64,000 bases of DNA from Kitasatospora aureofaciens (GCA_000720845.1 JODU01000016.1:62001-126000); one strand, 5' to 3'. Positions 33,944 through 42,343 are shown, counted from the stretch's first letter. The notes: generated from the letters alone by a model not told the origin. A program made the numbers and translations.

Positions 33944-35011
33944 TCAGGTGCTCTCGCGTGCGACGACCCGGTACCCGACGTCCCGGTGCGGCACCTCGAC
34001 CGGGGCGCCGCGCATCCGGGTCAGCAGCAGCTCGGCGCTCAACTCCCCGATCCGCGCGCTGGGTACGGCCACCGTGGTCAGCGCGGGGACCAGGTGCCGG
34101 GCCAGTTCGAAGTCGCCGAAACCGGCCAGGGCGAGCGTGCCCGGCACGTCGACGCCGCGCCGTACGCACGCCTGGAGGGCACCGGCGGCGAAGACGTCGC
34201 TGGAGAACATCACGGCGTCGGAGTCCGGATACCTCTCCAGCGCCAGGTCCAGCAGGGCCACGCCGGTGTCCATGGTGACCGGCACCGGACCGGCGTCCAC
34301 GGTGCGCGGCGCGCTGCCCAGCAGGCCGCGGACGGCGCCGGTGTAGCCGTCGAGGCGTTCCGCGGCCCGCGGGTCGCCCGAGGTGTGCCTGCCGGCGAAG
34401 GTGATCCGCCGCCGGCCGCGCTCGACGAGGTGGGCCACCATCGCCGCCGCTGCCGCCGCGTTGGAGAAGCCGACCAGCAGGTCCACCGGGTCCTCGGACC
34501 AGCCCCAGGTCTCGACGACCGGCACCCCGGCCGTCCCGAGCAGTGCCAGGGTGCCCGGGGTGTGACGGGTCCCCACCATGAGCAGTCCGTCGGGACGCCG
34601 GCCCAGGAAGCTGCGCATCACCTCCTCCTCGTGCTCGGGCCGGTAGTCGGTGGTCCCGACGAAGATCTGGTAGCCGTGGGCCGCCAGTGCCGTGGAGAAG
34701 GCGTGCACGGTGTCGGCGAAGACCGACGCGTTGATCTGCGGCACCAGGGCGGCGACGGTGCGGCTGCGGTTCGAGGCCAGGTTGCTGGCGGCCAGGTTGG
34801 GCACGTAGCCGGTGGCGGTGAGAGCAGCCTGGACCCGGGCGCGGGTCTCGTCGGACACCGACAGGGGGTCGCGGACGACCCGGGAGACCGTCTGGGCCGA
34901 CACCCCGGCGGCCGCCGCGACGTCCGTCAGGGTCACCGAACGGGTCGCGGATCGCTTGCGGGGACGGCGGGGCGGCGGCTGGGTCACGCCGGAAACGATA
35001 TCGGGCGTCAC
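33944..35011 (-). CDS. LacI-family regulator
   Basis: A 355-residue LacI repressor. The HTH is SVTLTDVAAAAGVSAQTVSR with hinge YVPNLAASNLASNRSRTVAA. The sugar-binding core includes ALVPQINASVFADTVHAFST and DSDAVMFSSDVFAAGALQAC. GTG 35011 overlaps the stop of the XylX-like gene by 4 nt, so both are one minus-strand unit starting at 36180. CG-centred TTAGCGCTA sites at 36279-36302 control that unit and the divergent CoA-transferase operon, and fit this regulator. Confidence 0.92.
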   Translation of the reverse strand: MTPDIVSGVTQPPPRRPRKRSATRSVTLTDVAAAAGVSAQTVSRVVRDPLSVSDETRARVQAALTATGYVPNLAASNLASNRSRTVAALVPQINASVFADTVHAFSTALAAHGYQIFVGTTDYRPEHEEEVMRSFLGRRPDGLLMVGTRHTPGTLALLGTAGVPVVETWGWSEDPVDLLVGFSNAAAAAAMVAHLVERGRRRITFAGRHTSGDPRAAERLDGYTGAVRGLLGSAPRTVDAGPVPVTMDTGVALLDLALERYPDSDAVMFSSDVFAAGALQACVRRGVDVPGTLALAGFGDFELARHLVPALTTVAVPSARIGELSAELLLTRMRGAPVEVPHRDVGYRVVAREST

Positions 35012-36180
35012 AGGGCTCCCCGTGCCACCAGCGCCCGCATCAGGTCCGCGATGCCGAACGTCCACGGCAGGCACACGTCGCTCGGCCGGACCCGGTTCAC
35101 CAGCGTGCCGAGCGTCGGCGTGGCGATGGCGACGAGGTCGCCGTCGTGATGGGTGAAGCCCTGCCCCGGCGCGTCGCGGTCCTCGACGGGCGCGAACATC
35201 GTGCCGAGGTAGAGCACCGCGCCGTCCGGGTACTGGTGGTGCGGCCCCAGCAGTTGGGCCACGAGGTCCAGGGGGTCGCGGCTGATGGCGGCCATCGAGG
35301 ACTCGGCGTCGAGCCGGTACCCGTCGGCGCCCTCGACGGTCAGGGTGAGCGTGGCCCGCCGTACGTCGTCCATGCGGAAGCCCGGTTCGAACAGCCGCAG
35401 GAACGGTCCGAGGGCGGCCGAGGCGTTGTTGTCCTTGGCCTGGGGCAGCAGCAGAGCGGAACGGCCCTCCACGTCACGGAGGTTGACGTCGTTGCCGAGT
35501 GTCGCGCCGACCACCGCCCCGGTGGAGGAGACGGCCAGCACCACCTCCGGCTCCGGGTTGTTCCAGCGCGAGGCGGGGTGCACCCCGGCGTCGGCGCCGC
35601 TGCCCACGGCGGCCAGCACGGGCGCCTTGGTGAAGATCTCGGCGTCGGGGCCGATGCCGACCTCCAGGTACTGGCTCCACGCCCCCTGCGCGACCAGGAT
35701 GTCCTTGAGCGCGGCGGCCTCCTCGGAGCCGGGCCGCAGGGAGGCGACGTCGTCGCCGACCAGTCGGCGGATCCGCTCCCGGGCCTCGGCGGCGCCGGCG
35801 GCGTCCCCGCGGACGCGTTCCTCGATCACCCGCTCCAGCATCGAGACCACGAAGGTGACCCCGGCGGCCTTGACGGCCTGCAGGTCCACCGGCGCGAGCA
35901 GCCACGGCCTGCGCGGGTCCCGGGCGTCCACCGGCGTGTTGGCCAGCACCTCGTCGAGCCCGGCGATCCGCTGGCCGCGGGCGGTACGCAGACGTGCGGC
36001 GGGGTCCGGCGTCTCGCACAGGTCGCGCACGGTCGGGAAGGCCGCGGTGATGTCGTGCAGGCCGTCCTCGCGGACGGCCACCACGGACGGCCCGAGACCG
36101 GGACGCCAGACCCGGCCGACGAGCGCGCCCCCGGTGCCGTCGGCGGGCAGGGTGGTCGCGGCGTCGGGCCACTGGTTCAT
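35008..36180 (-). CDS. FAH-superfamily 2-keto-3-deoxy-pentonate dehydratase-like enzyme (XylX-like)
   Basis: A 390-residue protein of the long FAH type. LLAPVDLQAVKAAGVTFVVS, MLERVIEERVRGDA, WSQYLEVGIGPDAEIFTKAP, RWNNPEPEVVLAVSS, LGNDVNLRDVEGRSALLLPQ, AKDNNASAALGPFLRLFEPG and YLGTMFAPVEDRDAPGQGFT closely match 2-keto-3-deoxy-D-xylonate/arabinonate dehydratase (Caulobacter XylX, about 385 residues). Metal ligands are in NPEPEVV and GNDVN. That reaction yields alpha-ketoglutarate semialdehyde; here a deoxy-hexose acid may be the substrate. GAGAGGAT precedes ATG 36180. Co-transcribed with the LacI gene and divergent from the CoA-transferase operon. Confidence 0.85.
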   Translation of the reverse strand: MNQWPDAATTLPADGTGGALVGRVWRPGLGPSVVAVREDGLHDITAAFPTVRDLCETPDPAARLRTARGQRIAGLDEVLANTPVDARDPRRPWLLAPVDLQAVKAAGVTFVVSMLERVIEERVRGDAAGAAEARERIRRLVGDDVASLRPGSEEAAALKDILVAQGAWSQYLEVGIGPDAEIFTKAPVLAAVGSGADAGVHPASRWNNPEPEVVLAVSSTGAVVGATLGNDVNLRDVEGRSALLLPQAKDNNASAALGPFLRLFEPGFRMDDVRRATLTLTVEGADGYRLDAESSMAAISRDPLDLVAQLLGPHHQYPDGAVLYLGTMFAPVEDRDAPGQGFTHHDGDLVAIATPTLGTLVNRVRPSDVCLPWTFGIADLMRALVARGAL

Positions 36181-36244
36181 CGGAATCCTCTCGTGGTTGC
36201 CCCGGCCCCTTCCGGAAGGGTGCGACGCGGTCGGGACAAGGGCG

Positions 36245-36302
36245 TTGACACTGCGAGCGGCGCCCGCTTAGCGTGCATGTTAGCGCTATCGCTAGCGCTA
36301 AC
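36245..36302. promoter_or_regulatory. Promoter and overlapping LacI operators between the XylX-like and CoA-transferase genes
   Basis: The rightward promoter is TTGACA (36245-36250), 18 bp, TAGCGT (36269-36274). Immediately downstream, GTTAGCGCTA and TAGCGCTAAC form an inverted repeat with a 4-nt spacer (36279-36302). Each arm itself resembles the palindromic LacI motif TTAGCGCTAA. A leftward promoter, TTGTTA-N16-TAACAT, would be buried in it. The full gene-free region 36181-36485 also contains the heptamer repeat. Confidence 0.78.
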
Positions 36303-36430
36303 AACAGTGTCTGGATGACGATCGCACCGCGATCGCCGCGCACCGCCGACGGAAACGGTGGGTCCACCTGTCGGCCCGTCCTCCGCCCGGTCCCTCCCGC
36401 CCGTCCGACGCCCGCCGTCCGTGCCGGTGC

Positions 36431-36472
36431 CGCCGCCCGCCGCCCGCCGCCCGCCGCCCGCCGCCCGCCGCC
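36431..36472. repeat. Six tandem copies of CGCCGCC in the CoA-transferase leader
   Basis: Six perfect, uninterrupted heptamers span 42 bases. The array ends 3-4 nt before the AAGGAG ribosome-binding site of the gene at 36486. It lies in the transcribed leader, about 150 nt after the predicted start. Seven-base units invite slippage and could alter leader folding or RBS access. Confidence 0.9.
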
Positions 36473-36485
36473 TCCAAGGAGTCCC

Positions 36486-37697
36486 ATGACCTCGCGCGAC
36501 AAACCCGGCGTCCTCGCCGGGTACCGGGTCCTCGACTGTTCCATCGCCATGGCCGGCCCGTTCGCCGCCCAGCGCCTCGGCGACCTCGGCGCCGACGTCG
36601 TCAAGGTCGAACCGGTCACCGGGGAGTGGCAGCGCCACGCCGCGGCCGGCGGGGCGGCCGGCCACCGGATCAACGTCTCCTTCCTCTCCCTCAACCGCAA
36701 CAAGCGCTCCCTCGCCGTCGACCTCAAGGACCCGGCGGGCAAGCAGGTCCTGCGCCGCCTCGTCGCGGGCGCCGACGTCTTCCTCCAGAACTACCGGCCC
36801 GGCGTCGCCGACCGCCTCGGCGTCGACTACGCCTCCCTCGCCGCGATCAACCCCTCCCTCGTCTACGTCTCGATCTCCGGGTACGGCGAGGACGGCCCCT
36901 ACGCCCAGCGCCCCGGCCAGGACCTGCTGCTCCAGGCGATGTCGGGGGCGATGCTGTCGAGCGGCCGGTCGGGCGAGGCACCGCGGGCGGCGGGGCAGTA
37001 CCTCGTGGACGCCGTCACCGCCTCCACCGCCTTCGAAGGTGTGCTCGCCGCGCTGCTGCACCGCGAACGCACCGGTGAGGGCCAACTCGTGACGGTGAAC
37101 ATGCTGGACGCCGTCACCACCCTCCAGATGCAGGAGCTCTCGGTCCACACCGTGGGCGGCCTGCCCCAGACCCGCTCCGCCGAACCGCACGCCCACGTGT
37201 ACATTCGCTCGCCGTACGGCGCCTTCCAGACCGCCGACGGCTATCTCGTCCTCGCCTTCCCGCCGTTGAAGAAGCTGGGCGAGATCCTCGGGGAGGACGG
37301 CTTCCTGTCCATGGAGGACGAGGAGCACGGCTGGACCCACCGGGACGAGATCTTCGCCCGCACCGCCGCCCGGCTGCTCACCCGGCCCTCGCGGCACTGG
37401 CTCGACGCCTTCGCCGCCGCCGGCATCTGGGCGGGCCCCGTCTACGGCTACGCCGACCTGGTCGAGGACCCCCAGATCCGCCACAACGGCACCTTCGTCA
37501 CCTACGACCACCCCACCGAGGGCCGTGTGACGGTGCCCGGCTTCCCCTACAGGTTCTCCGCGACCCCGCCCCGCATCGACCGCGGCGCCCCGCTCGTCGG
37601 GGAGCACACCCGCGAGGTGCTGACCGAGGCGGGCCTCGCGGAAGCGGAGATTGAGGAACTGTTCGCCGCCGGCGCCGTGACGGAGACCACCTCATGA
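36486..37697 (+). CDS. CaiB/BaiF-family CoA-transferase (class III)
   Basis: A 403-residue class III CoA-transferase: LAGYRVLDCSIAMAGPFAAQ, RLGDLGADVVKVEPVTGEWQ, SLNRNKRSLAVDLKDPAGKQ, QNYRPGVADRLGVDYASLAA and SISGYGEDGPYAQRPGQDLL. The catalytic Asp is probably that in QYLVDAVTASTAFEGVLAAL. It moves CoA between carboxylic acids; the acceptor is unknown, but a sugar-derived acid is likely. AAGGAG lies 6 nt before the ATG. The ATGA overlap with the next gene indicates a coupled operon (36486-41466). Confidence 0.92.
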   Translation: MTSRDKPGVLAGYRVLDCSIAMAGPFAAQRLGDLGADVVKVEPVTGEWQRHAAAGGAAGHRINVSFLSLNRNKRSLAVDLKDPAGKQVLRRLVAGADVFLQNYRPGVADRLGVDYASLAAINPSLVYVSISGYGEDGPYAQRPGQDLLLQAMSGAMLSSGRSGEAPRAAGQYLVDAVTASTAFEGVLAALLHRERTGEGQLVTVNMLDAVTTLQMQELSVHTVGGLPQTRSAEPHAHVYIRSPYGAFQTADGYLVLAFPPLKKLGEILGEDGFLSMEDEEHGWTHRDEIFARTAARLLTRPSRHWLDAFAAAGIWAGPVYGYADLVEDPQIRHNGTFVTYDHPTEGRVTVPGFPYRFSATPPRIDRGAPLVGEHTREVLTEAGLAEAEIEELFAAGAVTETTS

Positions 37698-38818
37698 AGC
37701 GGAGCCGGCCGACGCACACCGGGCCGCCCTACCGCGGACTGACGTGGGACCACCCCCGCGGTCACGACGCCCTCGCCGCCTCCGCGGGCGGCCTCGTCCA
37801 CTGGGACGTCCAGCCGCTGGAGGGCTTCGAGTCCCACCCGATCGACGCGTTGTGCGCCCGCTACGACCTCGTCGTCCTCGATCACCCGCACCTCGGCGAG
37901 GCCCTGGACACGGGGTGCCTGCGGCCACTCGACGACCTGTTCACCCCGGAGGAACTGGCCCGTTGGGGCGCCGAATCCATCGGCCCCACCATGCGGTCGT
38001 ACGCCATGGACGGCCGTCAGTGGGCGCTCCCGCTGGACGCCGCCACCCAGGTCGCGGCCACCCGGACCGACCTCGCCGGCGAGCCGCCCCGCACCTGGGA
38101 CGAGGTACGCCGCCTGGCCCGCCGGGCCCCCGTGGCGCTGTCCCTCGCCGGACCGCACGCCTTCCTCACCTTCGCCTCCGTCGCGGTCGCCTTCGGCGAT
38201 GAACCGGCCGCCCAGCCGGACGAACTGATCGGCGACGACACGGGACTCGCGGTGCTCGATCTGATGGCCGACCTCGACGCCCTCGCCCCGCCCGAGACCC
38301 GCACCCTCAACCCGATCGGGCTGCTGGAACTCATGGCCGGCACGGACCGGCCGGCCCACTGCCCGCTGGTGTACGGCTATGTCACCTACGCCGACCGCGT
38401 GACCTTCACCGACGCCCCCACCGTGACGGCGGGCGGACGTCCGGGCTCCACGCTCGGCGGCACCGGAATCGCGTGCAGCACCCGCTGCGCGCCGTCCGCC
38501 GAACTCCTCGCCCACGTGCGCTGGCTGATGTCACCCGGGGCCCAGGGCGACTTCCTGCCCCGGCACGGTGGACAGCCCAGCGCCCGCACCGCCTGGACGT
38601 GCCCCGGAACCGTCGCCGCCGACTTCTACCGACGCACCACCGCCACCTGCGAGCAGGCCTGGGTCCGCCCCCGGCACGCCGGTTACATCGGCTTCCAGAC
38701 CGCCGCGTCGGCCACCGTACGCGCCGCGCTCGCCGGAGAGATCACCCACCGTGCGGCACTCGACCGGATGCGCGCCCTGTACCGGACGAGCCGGACACCG
38801 AAGGAGCGACAGACATGA
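37694..38818 (+). CDS. Solute-binding-protein-like protein lacking an export signal
   Basis: A 374-residue protein that resembles family-1 ABC solute-binding proteins: YDLVVLDHPHLGEALDTGCL, LRPLDDLFTPEELARWG, RQWALPLDAATQVAATRTDL, PRTWDEVRRLARRAPVALSL and HVRWLMSPGAQGDFLPRHGG. Unlike them it has no signal peptide or lipobox; the N-terminus is MKRSRPTHTGPPYRG. Its start overlaps the CoA-transferase stop and its stop overlaps the hydratase start. No permease lies nearby. It may be a cytoplasmic ligand-binding or carrier protein. Confidence 0.72.
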   Translation: MKRSRPTHTGPPYRGLTWDHPRGHDALAASAGGLVHWDVQPLEGFESHPIDALCARYDLVVLDHPHLGEALDTGCLRPLDDLFTPEELARWGAESIGPTMRSYAMDGRQWALPLDAATQVAATRTDLAGEPPRTWDEVRRLARRAPVALSLAGPHAFLTFASVAVAFGDEPAAQPDELIGDDTGLAVLDLMADLDALAPPETRTLNPIGLLELMAGTDRPAHCPLVYGYVTYADRVTFTDAPTVTAGGRPGSTLGGTGIACSTRCAPSAELLAHVRWLMSPGAQGDFLPRHGGQPSARTAWTCPGTVAADFYRRTTATCEQAWVRPRHAGYIGFQTAASATVRAALAGEITHRAALDRMRALYRTSRTPKERQT

Positions 38819-39645
38819 GCGCCACCGACACCGGCCCAGGCACCGACCCGGGCGCCCTCCCGCCCCCCGGCCTCGGCACCGACCACGTCCTGCTGGACGT
38901 CGCGGACCGCGTCGCCACCCTCACCCTGAACCGCCCCGCCAAACTCAACGCCGTCACCCCCGACATGTCCCGCGCCCTGGTCCGGGCGATCGAGTGGTGC
39001 GACACGACCGACGACGTCCGGGCCGTTGTCGTCACCGGAGCAGGCGAGCGCTCCTTCAGCGTCGGCTCGGACATCGGCGCCCTCGACCGGTACGCCACCC
39101 CGTGGGACTTCCGCAACCGCGTCGACTACTGCGACGCCATCCGCGCCGCCCGTACCCCGACCGTCGCCGCGGTCGGCGGCTACGCCCTGGGCGGTGGACT
39201 GGAGACCGCCCTGTCCTGCGACATCCGCCTCGCCGCGGACACCGCGTCCTTCGGGGCGCCGGAGATCGCGCTGGGCTGGATCGGCGGCGGCGGCATGGCC
39301 GCCTTCCTCAGCCGCGCGGCCGGGCCGGGCAACGCGGCGCTGATGCTGCTCACCGGCGAACGCATCGACGCGAGGCGGGCGTTGGACTGGCACCTGGTGA
39401 GCGAGGTGGTGCCCCGCGCCGGGCTGCTCGACCGGGCCCGCGCTCTCGCCACCGTGATCGCCTCCCGCGCTCCCGTGGCGGCCGAGACCGCGAAGATCAA
39501 CCTGCGGGCCGCCGGGAACCTGCCCGAGGACCAGGCGCTCGCCTACGAGCGTGACCTGCAGACCGTCTGCTTCGCCACCGAGGACGCCGCCGAGGGCCGC
39601 CGCGCCTTCGCCGAGAAGCGCACCCCCGTCTTCCGCAAGCGCTGA
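38815..39645 (+). CDS. Enoyl-CoA hydratase/isomerase
   Basis: A 276-residue crotonase-fold enzyme: VLLDVADRVATLTLNRPAKL, AVVVTGAGERSFSVGSDIGA for the first oxyanion half, and AVGGYALGGGLETALSCDIR for the second. GAPEIALGWIGGGGMA occupies the region of the catalytic Glu residues. It should act on a CoA-thioester made by the CoA-transferase two genes upstream. A 20-residue Gly/Pro-rich leader precedes the fold. Start overlaps the previous stop (ATGA). Confidence 0.9.
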   Translation: MSATDTGPGTDPGALPPPGLGTDHVLLDVADRVATLTLNRPAKLNAVTPDMSRALVRAIEWCDTTDDVRAVVVTGAGERSFSVGSDIGALDRYATPWDFRNRVDYCDAIRAARTPTVAAVGGYALGGGLETALSCDIRLAADTASFGAPEIALGWIGGGGMAAFLSRAAGPGNAALMLLTGERIDARRALDWHLVSEVVPRAGLLDRARALATVIASRAPVAAETAKINLRAAGNLPEDQALAYERDLQTVCFATEDAAEGRRAFAEKRTPVFRKR

Positions 39646-39655
39646 GAGGAACGTC

Positions 39656-40402
39656 ATGAAGCAACCCCGAGCCGCCCTGGTCACCGGTGCCGGTGGCGCC
39701 CTCGGCCGGGCCACCGCCGTCCGGCTGGCCGCCGACGGGCACGACGTCGCCGTGCTCGACCGGGACGCCGAGTCCCTGCGGAGCACCGCGGCGCTGGTCG
39801 AGAAGGCCGGCGCGCGTGTACTCGCCCTCACCACCGACCTGCGCGACGCCGAGGCGGTCGAGGCGTCCGTCGAGCGGACCGTGACCGAACTGGGCGCGCT
39901 GCGCGTGCTGGTCAACAACGCGGCCGTGTACCCGAGCCGGGCCTTCCTCGACGTGCCGCTCGCCGAGTACGAGGAGGTCGTGGCGGTGAACCAGCGTGCG
40001 TACTGGGTCGCCGCGCAGGCCGCTGCCCGGCACATGACGGGGACGGGCGGCGGGGCGATCGTCAACGTCGCGTCGATCACCCTGCACGGCGGCTGGGACT
40101 CGCTGGCCGCCTACGTCTCCACCAAGGGGGCCGCCGTCGCGCTGACCCGCGCGCTCGCCCGGGAGCTGGGCCCCGCCGAGATCCGCGTCAACTGCGTGTC
40201 CCCCGGTGCATTTCCCACCGCGGCCGAGGACATCCACGAGGACCCCGGGGCCTACCGGCGGCACGTGCTCGACCACCAGGCCCTCAAGCGGCGCGGGCGG
40301 CCCGAGGAACTGGCCTCGGTGGTGTCCTTCCTCACCGGACCCGACGCCTCGTTCGTCACGGGCCAGTGCGTCGAGGTCAACGGAGGGTGGGTGATGGCGT
40401 GA
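39656..40402 (+). CDS. Short-chain dehydrogenase/reductase
   Basis: A 248-residue SDR: cofactor loop ALVTGAGGALGRATAVRLAA, Asp in VAVLDRDAESL (NAD-type), VLVNNAAVYPS, catalytic Ser in VNVASITLHGG and YVSTKGAAVALTRALA, C-terminal FVTGQCVEVNGGWVMA. AGAGGAACG lies before ATG 39656. Lies between the hydratase and epimerase genes; a 3-hydroxyacyl-CoA or hydroxy-sugar-acid oxidation is the reasonable guess. Confidence 0.9.
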   Translation: MKQPRAALVTGAGGALGRATAVRLAADGHDVAVLDRDAESLRSTAALVEKAGARVLALTTDLRDAEAVEASVERTVTELGALRVLVNNAAVYPSRAFLDVPLAEYEEVVAVNQRAYWVAAQAAARHMTGTGGGAIVNVASITLHGGWDSLAAYVSTKGAAVALTRALARELGPAEIRVNCVSPGAFPTAAEDIHEDPGAYRRHVLDHQALKRRGRPEELASVVSFLTGPDASFVTGQCVEVNGGWVMA

Positions 40403-41466
40403 AGCTGTACGGACGTTCCCACGACCGGCAGTCCCTGGCCCGGCACACGGGCGACCTGAGCGCGGCGGGCGGGGTGCGGTCCGTCGTCCTGGACGACGGC
40501 TCCGAACGCGGCATCCGCACGCTGGAGTTCCGGACCGGCGCCGGACTCTCCTTCGACGTGCTCGTGGACCGGGCGATGGACCTGGGCGGGGCCGAGTTCG
40601 AGGGCCGGGGCTTCGGCTGGCGCTCGGCGACGGGCTTCAGGCATCCGGGACTGCACGAGTACCGCGACGACGACGGCCTGTCCATGATGCGCAGCTTCTC
40701 GGGGCTGCTGCTCACCGCGGGCCTGGACCACACGCTCTTCGGCGCCGAGGTGGACGCCTCGCAGTACCGTTATCCACCGCGGCGCACGGCCGTGCACGCG
40801 CTGCACGGGCGGGTCGCCAACATCCCGGCCCGGCTCACCGGGTACGGCGAGCGGTGGCAGGACGACGGCCGCTGCGTGCTCTGGGCCCAGGGCGAGGTGC
40901 GCCAGGCCGCGATCTTCGGCGAGCACCTGCGGCTCACCCGCCGCATCGAGGCGGATCTCGGCGGCAGCGAGATCCGCCTGACCGACCGGGTGCGCAACGC
41001 CGGCTTCGACCCGACACCGCACATGTACCTCTACCACGTCAACGTAGGCTGGCCCTTCCTGGACGAGGGGGCCCGCTACGAGTTGCCGCCGCACCGCACC
41101 CTGTGGCGCAGCGACAGCGTCGCCGAGCAGGGCGTGTCCCACACCGAGATGCCCGCCCCACTGCCGGGCTTCGTCGAGCAGGTCTACGAGCACGCGCTGG
41201 AGCCCGACGCGGCGGGCCTGGTCCGGCCGCGCCTGGTCAACGAGCGCCTCGGTGTCTACTTCGAGTTGGAGTTCGACACGGCCTGCTTCCCGTCCTTCTT
41301 CCAGTGGCTGCACCTGCGCGAGGGCGCCTACGCGGTCGGGTTCGAACCGTCCACGCACCATGTGCAGGGCGAGGCCGCCGCCCGGGAGGACGGGACCATG
41401 ACGTTCCTCGCCCCCGGCGAGGAACGGGAGTACACGACCACGTTCCGCGTGGGACACCTGGACTGA
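40399..41466 (+). CDS. DUF4432 aldose-1-epimerase-like protein
   Basis: A 355-residue galactose-mutarotase-fold protein of the DUF4432 group: RGIRTLEFRTGAGLSFDVLV, DRAMDLGGAEFEGRGFGW, AVHALHGRVANIPARLTGY, MYLYHVNVGWPFLDEG and VGFEPSTHHVQGE. The His in HGRV and the Glu in GFEPST are at positions typical for mutarotase chemistry. GTG 40399 overlaps the SDR stop. Last gene of the operon, ending 45 bp before a convergent gene. Suggests that the operon handles a free sugar. Confidence 0.88.
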   Translation: MKLYGRSHDRQSLARHTGDLSAAGGVRSVVLDDGSERGIRTLEFRTGAGLSFDVLVDRAMDLGGAEFEGRGFGWRSATGFRHPGLHEYRDDDGLSMMRSFSGLLLTAGLDHTLFGAEVDASQYRYPPRRTAVHALHGRVANIPARLTGYGERWQDDGRCVLWAQGEVRQAAIFGEHLRLTRRIEADLGGSEIRLTDRVRNAGFDPTPHMYLYHVNVGWPFLDEGARYELPPHRTLWRSDSVAEQGVSHTEMPAPLPGFVEQVYEHALEPDAAGLVRPRLVNERLGVYFELEFDTACFPSFFQWLHLREGAYAVGFEPSTHHVQGEAAAREDGTMTFLAPGEEREYTTTFRVGHLD

Positions 41467-41496
41467 CCACCGGATCCACCGCCGGGGCGGGCGGGA

Positions 41497-41532
41497 GGGG
41501 CGCGCGACACGTCACGGCCCGTGCCGCGCCCC
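41497..41532. terminator. Hairpin between convergent genes
   Basis: GGGGCGCG (41497-41504) and CGCGCCCC (41525-41532) form an 8-bp GC-only stem with a 20-nt loop. It overlaps the 3' end of the convergent DUF1275 gene and would terminate the epimerase operon. Confidence 0.5.
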
Positions 41533-42207
41533 CGGCCGCGCGTGCGCGGTCAGCCACGCCGCCGTCACCAGCAGCGCGGGGAGCAGCGGTGCGGCGCCGG
41601 GCAGCAGGCGCTCCAGCAGCGTGGCGGCGGCCGCGCCGAGGATCAGCAGGGTCGTCGTGAGCAGGGCGCGCCACTGGACGCGCCGGGCCGTCACCGCTTC
41701 GGTGACGGCCCCGGTCAGCAGGCCCGTCAGGTACGCGGTCGGCGCCTGCGCGCCCATCGCGACACGGATGCCTGCGTTCTGACAGCCCATCGCGGCCGCC
41801 AGGGCGCCCAGCATCACCGTGCGCTCCCCGCCCGACGGAGCCGCGTCCACGACGAGCCACCACGCCACGACGGCCCACAGCACGAGGAGTTCGAGCAGCA
41901 GGAAGCCGGCCGGGCGCGGGCGTCCGCTCCGTGGGGCGCGGCCGGCCGACCGGGCTGCCGCCGCCGCGCCGAGGACGTAGCAGAGCACCGCCACGGCGGC
42001 CAGACCGCCGAGCCTTGGGTCCGCACCGCCCAGACCGACCCCGATCAGCGCCGAGTTGGCGGTGACCACGCTGGTGAAGACGCCGCCGAGGGAGAGGAAA
42101 CCCCAGGCGTTGACGGCGCCCGCGGAGAAGGTCAGCAGCCGCGCGGCCCACGTGCCCGCGTGCTGCCGTGACCCCGGCGGGTGGTCCCGGTGCCGATCGT
42201 CCTCCGT
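41512..42207 (-). CDS. DUF1275 (YoaK-like) membrane protein with no normal start codon
   Basis: A membrane protein with about six helices: LLTFSAGAVNAWGFLSLGGV, then NSALIGVGLG, LAAVAVLCYVLGAAAAA, FLLLELLVLWAVVAWWLV, MGCQNAGIRVAMGAQAPTAY. The family is about 230 residues and the similarity begins upstream of the first usable start (GTG 42069, which would remove the first helix). No in-frame ATG, GTG or TTG exists between 42070 and at least 42285. ACG 42207 lies 6 nt after GAGGAG and gives 231 residues, so it may be a mutated ATG. The gene may be silenced, or use ACG or CTG. The coordinates given assume ACG. Confidence 0.65.
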   Translation of the reverse strand, partial: TEDDRHRDHPPGSRQHAGTWAARLLTFSAGAVNAWGFLSLGGVFTSVVTANSALIGVGLGGADPRLGGLAAVAVLCYVLGAAAAARSAGRAPRSGRPRPAGFLLLELLVLWAVVAWWLVVDAAPSGGERTVMLGALAAAMGCQNAGIRVAMGAQAPTAYLTGLLTGAVTEAVTARRVQWRALLTTTLLILGAAAATLLERLLPGAAPLLPALLVTAAWLTAHARPGARHGP

Positions 42208-42221
42208 GGTCCTCTCCTCGC

Positions 42222-42242
42222 CTCGTCCGGGCCCCGGACGAG
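42222..42242 (-). terminator. Terminator-like hairpin after the GH78 gene
   Basis: CTCGTCCGG and CCGGACGAG form a perfect 9-bp stem with a 3-nt GCC loop, about 100 bp after the GH78 stop. It ends only 14 nt before the presumed DUF1275 start, leaving no room for an ordinary separate promoter. Confidence 0.7.
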
Positions 42243-42343
42243 ATCCTCGCCGACCGCCCTGGTGGCACGCGCCGCGACATGCCGGGCGGGCAGTCCGCGA
42301 CGGCCCGGTCGGCCGTCCCGCCCCGCCCGCCCGGCTGCGCGGT

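Noticed and set aside
36431..36472. Possible CRISPR-like array
   Set aside because: Units are 7 bases with no spacers; it is a simple tandem repeat.
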